Of a stretch of 64,000 bases of DNA, positions 19,898-31,100 are shown one piece after another. Under the pieces are notes generated by a model, which made no database searches, had not been told where the DNA came from, and saw only the letters and a program-made list of their open reading frames with translations. Every line of letters starts with the position of its first letter. Position 1 is the stretch's first letter. Position numbers and translations under genes: made by a program. Origin of the DNA: Mycolicibacterium neoaurum (GTDB lineage: Bacteria > Actinomycetota > Actinomycetes > Mycobacteriales > Mycobacteriaceae); the NCBI RefSeq assembly GCF_036946495.1, contig NZ_JAQIIX010000001.1:124001-188000 (forward strand), read 5' to 3'.

Positions 19898-20653
19898 TCA
19901 GCCGTTGTGCGGAGCGCCGTCCTCGACGGTGCTGTTGTCGCTCGGCAGGCGATCGCGATCGTGGTGGTGTCGGTGCGCCCGGATCTCGTAGCTAAGGCCT
20001 GCGATGCCGACGGCAGCGGTGCACGCGGAGACCAGGAACAGCAGCGGGCTGACATTGCCGGTCAGCGCGTCGCCCAGGATGACCACGGCCGCGGTACCCG
20101 GGATCACCCCGACCAGGGTGGCCACCGCATAGGGCAGCAGCCGGACCGCGGACGCTCCGGCGGCATAGTTGAGCACCGCGAACGGTACTGCCGGGATCAT
20201 CCGCATCGACAGCACCGTCACCCAGCCCCGTTCCCGCAGTCGTGCGTCGAGCGCGTCCACCCTGGGGTGACTCACGAGCCGGCTCAACTGCCACCCGGCC
20301 GCGCGCACCAGTACGACGGCGATCACCGCGCTCAGCGTGCTGGCCACCACCGCGAGGCCGATCCCGAGCAACGGCCCGAACAACAGCCCGGCCGACAGTG
20401 TGAAAGCCGTTCGGGGAAAAGGGAACACCGTCATGACGGTATGGGCGGCGAAAAACGCGAGGGGAAACCACGGACCGGCGGCAGTGGCCCATTCGCGCAT
20501 CTGCATGGCCGTCGGCAGTGGCACCAGCAGGGCGACTGCGACGAGAATCACAATGGTGGCGGCGATCCCGAGGACTCGCCGGCGCGGCATCTGTGCCGCG
20601 GTGCCCGCCAGCGTGGCTGCGACCGTGCGCAGCGTGCTGACGACGGGTTTCAC
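19898..20653 (-). CDS. TVP38/TMEM64 (DedA-like) membrane protein
   Basis: A protein of about 251 aa with some six hydrophobic segments and the SNARE-associated/VTT core FPRTAFTLSAGLLFGPLLG, followed by RMIPAVPFAVLNYAAG. The second arginine-containing segment is typical of the family, which is implicated in lipid scrambling or membrane homeostasis. GTG 20653 matches the usual length (Rv1491c, about 252 aa). The open frame extends to 20755 without homologous sequence. Only one base separates its stop from that of the convergent anchored protein. Confidence 0.87.
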   Translation of the reverse strand: MKPVVSTLRTVAATLAGTAAQMPRRRVLGIAATIVILVAVALLVPLPTAMQMREWATAAGPWFPLAFFAAHTVMTVFPFPRTAFTLSAGLLFGPLLGIGLAVVASTLSAVIAVVLVRAAGWQLSRLVSHPRVDALDARLRERGWVTVLSMRMIPAVPFAVLNYAAGASAVRLLPYAVATLVGVIPGTAAVVILGDALTGNVSPLLFLVSACTAAVGIAGLSYEIRAHRHHHDRDRLPSDNSTVEDGAPHNG

Positions 20654-20805
20654 GTGTTCCAACCCTACGGGGCGCGGCGCAGTGGCGTCTGCCACCACGG
20701 CCGTCCGATCGGGTGACCGAGCCTGCCCACTGCACGAAGGGGTGGTAACGATCATTTAGCCTCATGGGGAGTTCACCCGCCCCACACTGCGAAAACAGGA
20801 GTCAC

Positions 20806-22641
20806 ATGTCCTCGAGCGTGATGGAATCGGACCGCGAGCGCTGGCGCTCCGGGGTGGCAGCCGTACTGGCGAAGAGCCTGCGCCGCGAGGTGACCGACCT
20901 ACCCGAGGAGCCCGAGCGGCTACTCGACTCGCCCACCTACGACGGCTTCCCGGTGCGGCCCCTCTACACGAGTCTCGACGGACATCCCGAACCGGCGCTG
21001 CCGGGTGAGTGGCCCTTCATCCGCGGTGGTGACGCGCACCGTGATGTGCTCAGCGGATGGAAGGTGGCCGAGGAGTTTCCGGCCGGGCAGGCCTCCGCTG
21101 CCGATGCCAACAACGCCGCCTTGCTGGCACTGACCGAAGGTGCCAGCGCCCTGGTGCTCAGGGTGGGCGCCCACGGTGTGGCCGCCGCCGAATTCGCCCA
21201 GTTGGTGCAGGGCATCTACCTGGACCTGGTCCCCGTGATCATCGACGCCGGAGCCGATTACGCGGATGCCTCCGCCGCCCTGCTCCCGCTGCTGGCCGAC
21301 TTCGATGACGACCAGAATTCGCGCCTTTCGGTCGATCTGGGCGCCGACCCGCTGACCGCCGCCCTGAGCGGGCGCGCCGCACCGGATCTCGCCGATGTGG
21401 TGACGGTGGCGACCGGAATCGCCGCCAGACGGGGCGTCCGGGCGATCACGATCGACGGTCCCGCACTGCACAACCTCGGTGCCAGCGCCGTGTGGGAGCT
21501 GGCCGCCGTGGTCGCCGCCGGTGTCGAGTACCTGCGGGCGCTCGTCGCTGCGGGCCTCGGTCCGTCGCAGGCTCTCGAACAGATCAGCCTCCGGCTTGCT
21601 GCCGATGACGATCAATTCACCACGATCGCCAAGCTGCGCGCGGTGCGCCGGTTGTGGGCACGGGTGGCCGAGGTCGTCGGCGCTCCCGACGCCGGCGCGG
21701 TGACCGTACACGCGGTGACTTCGGCGGCGATGATGAGCCAGCGCGACCCGTGGGTGAACATGCTGCGCACGACGTTGGCGGCCTTCGGTGCCGGTGTCGG
21801 CGGTGCGGACACCGTGCTGGTCCAACCCTTCGACGCCGCGATCCCCGGCGGACTGCCGGGAACGGCGACGAGCTTCACCCGACGGATGGCGCGCAACACC
21901 CAACTGCTGCTGCTCGAGGAATCGCATCTGGGCAAGGTGCTCGACCCGGGTGCGGGCTCGTGGTTCGTCGAGGACCTGACCGTCCAGCTGGCCGAACATG
22001 CCTGGGCGCATTTCCAGGAACTGGAGAGCCGCGGCGGGTTCAGCGCGGCGCGCGACCACCTCGCCGAACAGATCGCCGCGGTGCGCGGGCAGCGCGCTGC
22101 GGACATCGCGCACCGCCGCACCTCACTGACCGGTGTGAACGAGTTCCCCAACCTGGCCGAGAAGCCGCTGCCGGTGGGGACGCGCGCCGAGGATTCCGCC
22201 CAGATCTACCGCTACGCAGCGGAATTCGAGGCCCTGCGGGACCGTTCCGATGCCTATCTGGCCGAGCACGGGAGCCGCCCGCAGGCGGTACTGCTGCCGG
22301 TGGGACCGCTGGCCGAGCACAACATCCGCACCACCTTCGCGGCCAACCTGTTGGCCTCGGGTGGCATCGAGGCGGTCAACCCGGGCACCGTGGATCCCGC
22401 CGGGGTCGCCGCCGCTGTCGGCACTCACACCGTGGCCGTCATCTGCGGTACGGACGCTCGCTACGGCACCGAGGTCTCCGAGATCGCGTCGGCCGCGCGC
22501 GCTGCCGGGATCACGCACCTCTACCTGGCCGGGCCGGAGAAAGCCGTGGCCGAGGCGACCGAAAAGCCCGATGAGTACCTGACCGCCAAGATCAACGCCG
22601 TCGAGGCCCTCTCGACCCTGCTCACCCGATTGGGAGCGTGA
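20806..22641 (+). CDS. mutA: Methylmalonyl-CoA mutase small subunit
   Basis: A 611-aa beta-type subunit of heterodimeric methylmalonyl-CoA mutase, which with MutB interconverts methylmalonyl-CoA and succinyl-CoA. It has the mutase TIM-barrel (FTTIAKLRAVRRLWARV; TSAAMMSQRDPWVNMLRTT) and a degenerate C-terminal cobalamin-binding domain without the DxHxxG motif, as expected for the non-catalytic chain. ATG 20806 follows ACAGGAG by 5 nt. mutB starts 1 nt after its stop, indicating translational coupling. Confidence 0.96.
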   Translation: MSSSVMESDRERWRSGVAAVLAKSLRREVTDLPEEPERLLDSPTYDGFPVRPLYTSLDGHPEPALPGEWPFIRGGDAHRDVLSGWKVAEEFPAGQASAADANNAALLALTEGASALVLRVGAHGVAAAEFAQLVQGIYLDLVPVIIDAGADYADASAALLPLLADFDDDQNSRLSVDLGADPLTAALSGRAAPDLADVVTVATGIAARRGVRAITIDGPALHNLGASAVWELAAVVAAGVEYLRALVAAGLGPSQALEQISLRLAADDDQFTTIAKLRAVRRLWARVAEVVGAPDAGAVTVHAVTSAAMMSQRDPWVNMLRTTLAAFGAGVGGADTVLVQPFDAAIPGGLPGTATSFTRRMARNTQLLLLEESHLGKVLDPGAGSWFVEDLTVQLAEHAWAHFQELESRGGFSAARDHLAEQIAAVRGQRAADIAHRRTSLTGVNEFPNLAEKPLPVGTRAEDSAQIYRYAAEFEALRDRSDAYLAEHGSRPQAVLLPVGPLAEHNIRTTFAANLLASGGIEAVNPGTVDPAGVAAAVGTHTVAVICGTDARYGTEVSEIASAARAAGITHLYLAGPEKAVAEATEKPDEYLTAKINAVEALSTLLTRLGA

Positions 22642-22642
22642 C

Positions 22643-24907
<2,265 letters not shown>

Positions 24908-24908
24908 T

Positions 24909-25892
24909 ATGAGCCGCCCGGACATTGCGCCCGCCGAGCTGGCGTCGGCACTGCGCAGCGGGGATCGCGCGGCGTTGGCCCGGGCGATCACCCTCGTCGA
25001 ATCGACGCGCACCGATCACCGGCAGCGAGCGCAGGAGCTGCTGCTGGAACTGATGCCGGACGCGGGAAGCGCCATCCATGTGGGCATCACCGGTGTCCCC
25101 GGAGTCGGTAAGTCGACGACGATCGAGGCGCTGGGCATGTACCTCATCGAGGCCGGGCATCGGGTGGCGGTGCTGGCCGTCGACCCCTCCTCGACGCGGA
25201 CCGGCGGGTCGATCCTCGGGGACAAGACCCGGATGGCTAAATTGGCCGTCCATCCCGACGCCTACATCCGGCCGTCCCCGACATCGGGAACCCTCGGCGG
25301 CGTCGCGCGGGCCACCCGCGAGACCATCGTGCTGCTCGAGGCTGCGGGCTTCGACGTGATCCTCGTCGAGACCGTCGGGGTGGGCCAGTCCGAGGTGACG
25401 GTGGCGGACATGGTGGACACCTTCGTGTTCCTGACCCTGGCCCGGACCGGAGATCAGTTGCAGGGGATAAAGAAGGGCGTCCTGGAACTGGCCGACATCG
25501 TGGTGGTCAACAAGGCCGACGGTCCGCACGCCGTGGAGGCACGTGCCGCCGCACGCGAGCTGACCGGTGCCTTGCGGCTGATCTATCCACGCGAAACCCT
25601 CTGGCGGCCACCGGTTCTCACCATGAGTGCGTTGACGGGCGACGGGCTGCCGCAATTATGGCAGACCGTCGAGGAGCATCGCAGGGTGCTGACCGAGGCG
25701 GGGGAGTTCGAGTCGCGCCGACGCACTCAGCAGGTGAACTGGACCTGGTCCATGGTCCGCGACACGGTTCTGGACCGGGTGTTGAGCAACCCTGAGGTCA
25801 AGCGGATCCGCGCCGATGTCGAGCGACAGGTGCGCGACGGCGAGTTGACCGCGGCGCTGGCGGCACAGCGCATCCTCGACGCCGCCGACTGA
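24909..25892 (+). CDS. meaB: MeaB/ArgK-type G3E GTPase, mutase chaperone
   Basis: A 327-aa GTPase that loads and protects adenosylcobalamin-dependent methylmalonyl-CoA mutase. Motifs: Walker A GVPGVGKST, DPSSTRTGGSILGDKTRM, ETVGVGQSE and the base-specificity NKADG. The C-terminal helices form a dimerisation arm. ATG 24909 lies 1 nt past the mutB stop and matches homologue N-termini; upstream in-frame starts fall within mutB. Counterpart of Rv1496. Confidence 0.94.
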   Translation: MSRPDIAPAELASALRSGDRAALARAITLVESTRTDHRQRAQELLLELMPDAGSAIHVGITGVPGVGKSTTIEALGMYLIEAGHRVAVLAVDPSSTRTGGSILGDKTRMAKLAVHPDAYIRPSPTSGTLGGVARATRETIVLLEAAGFDVILVETVGVGQSEVTVADMVDTFVFLTLARTGDQLQGIKKGVLELADIVVVNKADGPHAVEARAAARELTGALRLIYPRETLWRPPVLTMSALTGDGLPQLWQTVEEHRRVLTEAGEFESRRRTQQVNWTWSMVRDTVLDRVLSNPEVKRIRADVERQVRDGELTAALAAQRILDAAD

Positions 25893-26009
25893 AGCGGGGC
25901 GGGAAAGGTATGGCTGGACGAGGGCCGCTTTCCGGTAAACCCCGACGTCCTCACGGTTAGGTAACAGCCCTCGATAGTTAGCCAGCCGGCGGAGTACATT
26001 GGGGCGACT

Positions 26010-27314
26010 GTGACCTACGCAATAGATGGCGAGCGCAACGACGCGTGCGCCGAGCAGACCGGAGGCGCCCGCGCCGGTGTCCTACCGCGCGGCGTGCGCG
26101 GTGCCGCCGATCCCAGCTTCGCGCTGGCGGTGCAGGCCTTCTCCCGACTGTTCGGTCCGCGCAGGTTCGGCGGTGGCGCGCTGACCGTGTACCTGGACGG
26201 GATGCCGGTCGTCGACGTCTGGACCGGCTGGGCGGACCGGGCGGGCAGGCGACGTTGGTCGGCCGACACCGGTGCCATGGTCTTCTCCGCAACCAAGGGT
26301 CTGGCTTCGACAGTCATCCACCGACTGGTCGACCGCGGGCTCATCGATTATGAGGCTCCGGTCGCCGAGTACTGGCCGGAATTCGGCGCCAGGGGCAAGG
26401 GTGCGATCACCGTCCGTGACGTCATGCGGCACCGGGCGGGTCTGTCACAGCTCAACGGTGTATCCAGGGCGGACCTGCTCGACCATGTCCGGATGGAGGA
26501 GCGCATCGCCGCCGCCCCGCCGGGGTTGTTGCGCGGTCGGCCCGCCTACCATGCCCTGACCTATGGCTGGCTGGTCTCGGGCTTGGCCCGCTCGGTCACC
26601 GGGCTCGGCATGCGTGAGCTCTTCCGGACCGAGCTGGCCCATCCGCTCGACGTCGACGGTATCCATCTGGGTCGACCGCCGGCCTCGGCGCCGACCCAAC
26701 CCGCGCAGATCATCGGTCCGCAGCGGCATCTGCAGAACCCGATCATCAATCTGCTCACCCCGCGACTGGCGGCGCTGCCGGTCTCGGGTGGCCTCGGTGC
26801 GCTCTACTTTCCCGGCATGAAGTCCGTGGTGCAGGGGGACACCCCGCTGCTGGACAGCGAGATGGCATCGGCCAACGGAGTGTCGACCGCCCGCGGTCTG
26901 GCACGGGTGTACGGCGCGATCGCCAACGGCGGCCAGATCGACGGCAGCCGCTTCCTGTCGGATTCGGTGGTTGCGGGTCTGACCGGTCCGCGCAGCCTGC
27001 ATCCCGACGGCTCATTGGGTATGCCGATGTCCTTTCACCTCGGCTATCACGGATTGCCGCTGCCAGGTGTGCTCCCCGGCTTCGGTCACGTCGGTCTGGG
27101 CGGCTCGCTGGGCTGGGCCGACCCGTCCGCAGGCCTGGCGTTCGGTTATGTGCACAACCGGCTGCTGACTCCGCTGGTTGTCGCCGATCAGGCCGGGTTC
27201 GTCGCGATGGCGGCGCTCATCCGCCGGGGCGCTGCGCGTGCCAGGCAACGCGGATTCAGCGCTGTTCCGCAATTCGGTGCGGGATCGGCAGGGCGGACCG
27301 CGGCGGCTGTCTGA
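26010..27314 (+). CDS. lipL: Beta-lactamase-fold serine hydrolase/esterase (LipL-like)
   Basis: A 434-aa class-C-like serine hydrolase. The nucleophile motif is in VFSATKGLA (SxxK, Ser near residue 93), a tyrosine motif is in ALTYGWLVSGL, and a late GHVGLGGSLGWAD segment stands where family members have the HxG/KTG-type third motif. Such mycobacterial proteins are esterases/lipases rather than true beta-lactamases. GTG 26010 matches the start of homologues; a short basic N-terminus precedes the domain. Position and type match Rv1497 (LipL). No clear signal peptide is seen. Confidence 0.85.
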   Translation: MTYAIDGERNDACAEQTGGARAGVLPRGVRGAADPSFALAVQAFSRLFGPRRFGGGALTVYLDGMPVVDVWTGWADRAGRRRWSADTGAMVFSATKGLASTVIHRLVDRGLIDYEAPVAEYWPEFGARGKGAITVRDVMRHRAGLSQLNGVSRADLLDHVRMEERIAAAPPGLLRGRPAYHALTYGWLVSGLARSVTGLGMRELFRTELAHPLDVDGIHLGRPPASAPTQPAQIIGPQRHLQNPIINLLTPRLAALPVSGGLGALYFPGMKSVVQGDTPLLDSEMASANGVSTARGLARVYGAIANGGQIDGSRFLSDSVVAGLTGPRSLHPDGSLGMPMSFHLGYHGLPLPGVLPGFGHVGLGGSLGWADPSAGLAFGYVHNRLLTPLVVADQAGFVAMAALIRRGAARARQRGFSAVPQFGAGSAGRTAAAV

Positions 27315-28103
27315 TCGCGTCATCCGGTCCTGGTTTCGGTAGCCCGAAGTTTTGCTTACCGCAGCGATCATCACGCGATACCGCGGGTAACACGATATTG
27401 CTGGTGACCTCGGCAGTTGGCTGGATGAATGGATATACGGCGCGCTGCAAGGGGATTTTGCCGCCGTTGCGGACCCGGGCCGGCCCCATTCTGAGCCCGT
27501 GGATTCCGTTACCCGGTCAAAGATTGCCAACGTCTCTGGCGAACTACTCAGGGTGCGCGTCGCTGCGCCCTCGTCATGCGACGTTGCCCGTACCAGTGTG
27601 GTCATTGTTGCACCTGTTTACTCAGCTAGTGCATGTTGAGCGGGCTGTTCTCCTCCTCGGTCGGCAGGTCCCTCGCGGTTTCGACAGACCTCCTGACGTA
27701 CTGGCTGCGCGGTGCAAAATGTTTGCTGGCGAATCCTGTGGCTAATCCATCGCTTGACAAAGTGACTCGAATCACATTTACTTGGACGTCAATATGGAGG
27801 TCCATTCGCAGGTGGAGGGCAGGATGCGCGGTTGCTGGAATCACAAGACGTAGCTGGTGTAGCCTGCGCAACGGCGCTCTTGACGCTGTAGAGTTCGCAG
27901 TGGATTTGCTCGATTTTTAACGCCGTCGTCAACGGGGACGACTACGCTCCGACTTGGGAACGAGTTGCAGCGACGTCCGGAGAGGGTGAGGAAGAGTGCG
28001 CAACGGTTTGAAGCACCTGTCAGACCGGCAGCCCGGTTGATCCGGTAGCAGCCAGCGCGTCCACTCAGTCTCGTACTACCCGTTTGGAAGAGGTTTGAAC
28101 TCC
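27315..28103 (+). promoter_or_regulatory. 789-bp gene-free upstream region of the PKS
   Basis: No convincing gene is seen on either strand; the short open frames lack family-like sequence and good starts. Local GC is lower than in the flanks. It contains a SigA-like promoter at 27754-27782 and a GTCGTC/GACGAC inverted repeat (27925-27942) within the inferred leader. The last bases hold the PKS ribosome-binding site GGAAGAGG (28086-28093). Confidence 0.6.
27754..27782 (+). promoter_or_regulatory. SigA-type promoter for the lipid locus
   Basis: TTGACA (27754-27759) is separated by exactly 17 bp from TTTACT (27777-27782), which matches TATAAT at four of six positions. It is the best housekeeping-like promoter in the gap and points to the PKS. 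Initiation near 27790 would leave a leader of about 315 nt. Confidence 0.55.
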
Positions 28104-31100
28104 GTGGTTGATACACCTGTCACAACGGTCGCCGTCATCGGGATGGCGTGCCGCTTGCCTGGCGGAATCGACTCACCTGACCGTATGTGGCAGGCGTTGC
28201 TCGGCGGCGAGGACCACGTCACGGTCATCCCGGCGGACCGCTGGGATGCCGACGAATACTACGACCCCGAGCCCGGCGTGCCCGGACGATCGGTGTCCAA
28301 GTGGGGTGCCTTCCTCGACGATGTCGCCGGTTTCGACGCCGACTTCTTCGGTATCAGCGACCGTGAGGCCACCGCGGTGGACCCGCAGCATCGCCTGCTG
28401 CTGGAGACCGCGTGGGAGGCCATCGAGCACGCGGGAATCGACCCCGCCACCCTGCAGGGATCGCGCACCGGTGTGTTCATGGGTCTCACCCACGGTGACT
28501 ACCAGCTGCTGGCCGCCGACGCGCACTCGATCGAGGGTCCCTACGGCTTCACGGGCAACAACTTCAGCATGGCCTCCGGTCGCATCGCCTACCACCTCGG
28601 CGTGCACGGACCGGCCTACTCGGTGGACTCCGCGTGCTCCTCGGGTCTGCTCGCCCTGCACCTCGGATGCCGCAGCCTGCACGACGGCGACAGTGACCTG
28701 GTGCTCGCCGGCGGCGTGAACCTCGTCCTGGAGCCCCGCAAGCTGTCCTCGGGATCCGCGCAGGGCATGCTGTCGCCGACCGGTCAGTGCCATGCCTTCG
28801 ACGCTGCCGCCGACGGTTTCGTCCCCGGCGAGGCCACCGGCGTCGTGCTGCTCAAGCGGCTCGCCGATGCCGAACGCGACGGCGACCGCATCCTGGCGGT
28901 CGTGCGGGGCAGCGCGGTCAACCAGGACGGTCACACCGTCAACATCGCCACGCCGTCACGCGACGCCCAGGTAGAGGTGTACCGCGCAGCGCTGGAGTCC
29001 GGCGGTATCGACCCGACCACCGTCGGCATGATCGAGGCGCACGGCACCGGAACTCCGGTCGGTGACCCGATCGAGTTCTCCGGCCTGGCCGCGGTGTACG
29101 GGACCGCGGGCCCCGTCGCGCTGGGCTCGTCGAAGACCAACTTCGGCCACGCCCAGTCCGCCGCGGGCACCATCGGGATCATCAAGAGCGTGCTGGCGCT
29201 GCAGCACGCGACGGTGCCGCCGAACGCCAACTTCAACCGGCTGCCCGACGAGCTCGCCAAGATCAAGACCGATCTCTTCGTCCCCGCCGAGGTGACGCCG
29301 TGGCCGGTCACCGATCAACCGCGCCGCGCCGCGGTCTCGGCATACGGACTGTCCGGCACCAACGTCCACGCCGTGCTCGAAGAGGCACCTGCCGTGCCGC
29401 CCGTCACCACCGACAACGACTCGACCGGCCACATCTTCGCACTGTCCTCGACCTCTGCCGAGGAACTGCGTCGCACCGCCGGCCGCCTTGCCGACTGGGT
29501 CACCGCCCAGGGTGAGGGCCTCAACCTGCACGACCTCGCTTACACGCTGGCTCGGCGCCGTGCGCACCGGCCGGTGCGCACCACGGTGCTCGCCGATGAT
29601 CGCGCCGGCCTGATCGCCGCACTGCGCGAGGTCGCCGACGGCGAGACGCCGTATCAGCGGGCCGTCGGCGACGGTGAACGCGGTCCGGTGTGGGTGTTCT
29701 CCGGCCAGGGCTCGCAGTGGGCCCGCATGGGTGCCGGACTGCTCGACGGTGAACCGGCCTTCGCCGCCGCGATTGCCGAACTCGAGCCGCTGATTGCTGC
29801 GGAATCCGGTTTCTCGGTGACCGAGGAACTGACATCCGCGCAGACCGTCACCGGTATCGACAAGGTGCAACCGACCGTGTTCGCGGTCCAGGTGGGCCTG
29901 GCCGCCACCCTGAAGTCCTACGGTGTGACTCCCGGGGCGGTGATCGGCCATTCGATGGGTGAAGTCGCCGCATCGGTGGTCTCCGGTGTGCTGACCCTCA
30001 CCGACGGTGTCAAGGTGATCTGCCGTCGCTCCAAGCTGATGGCCACCATCGCCGGGTCCGGTGCGATGGCCTCGGTCGAACTGCCCGCCCAGCAGGTGCT
30101 CTCCGAGCTCGCGGCGCGCGGTATCAACGATGTCGTGCTGTCGGTGGTTGCCTCGCCACGCTCGACCGTGGTCGGTGGCGCCAAGGAGTCGGTGCGCGAG
30201 CTGATCGCAGAATGGGAGAGCCGCGATGTGATGGCCCGCGAGGTCGCCGTCGACGTGGCCTCGCACTCACCGCAGGTCGATCCGATCCTCGACGATCTCG
30301 CCGACGCGCTGGAGGACCTCGACCCGTCCGAGCCGGAGGTCGACTACTACTCGGCGACCCTGTACGACCCGCGTGACATCGCCGATTTCGACGCCGACTA
30401 CTGGGTCGACAACCTGCGCCATGCGGTCCGGTTCGCCGCGGCCGTGCAGGCGGCGCTGGAGGACGGGTATCGCGTCTTCACCGAGTTGTCACCGCACCCG
30501 CTGCTCACCCATGCGGTCGACCAGACCGCCAGCAGCCTGGACATCGCGCACGCGGCGCTGGCCAGTGTGCGGCGCGAGCAGGAGCTGCCGCACGGTGTGC
30601 GGGCCGTGCTCGCCGATCTGCACAATGCCGGTGCGCGGGTCGACTTCTCTGTGCTCTACCCGACCGGCAACCTCGTCGACGCCCCATTGCCGACGTGGAC
30701 CCATCGCGAGCTGATCCTCGTGCGCGACCCGCTCGAACTCGCCCCCGGTGGCGCCACGCTAGCCGTGCACCCGCTGCTCGGCGCGCACGTCCGGCTGCCC
30801 GAGGAGCCCGAACGGCATGCCTGGCAGGCCGATGTGGGCACCGAGATCCAGCCGTGGCTCGGCGACCACCAGGTGCACAACGTGGCGGCACTGCCCGGTG
30901 CGGCCTACTGCGAGATGGCGCTGGCCGCCGCCCGCAACATCCTCGGCGACGAGTCCGAGGTGCGCGATATCAGCTTCGACCAACTGCTGCTCCTTCAGGA
31001 GAGCACCGAAGTGACCGCCGCCGCGACCGTGACCGGCGAGGGATCGGCCGATTTCGCGGTCGAGACCTACCTCGAGGGCGAGCAGGTCAAGCGGGCCTCG

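Noticed and set aside
27398..27871. Small open frames in the gap before the PKS (plus strand 27398-27745, minus strand 27626-27871)
   Set aside because: No ribosome-binding site, no recognisable sequence, and they lie on or overlap a more plausible promoter region.
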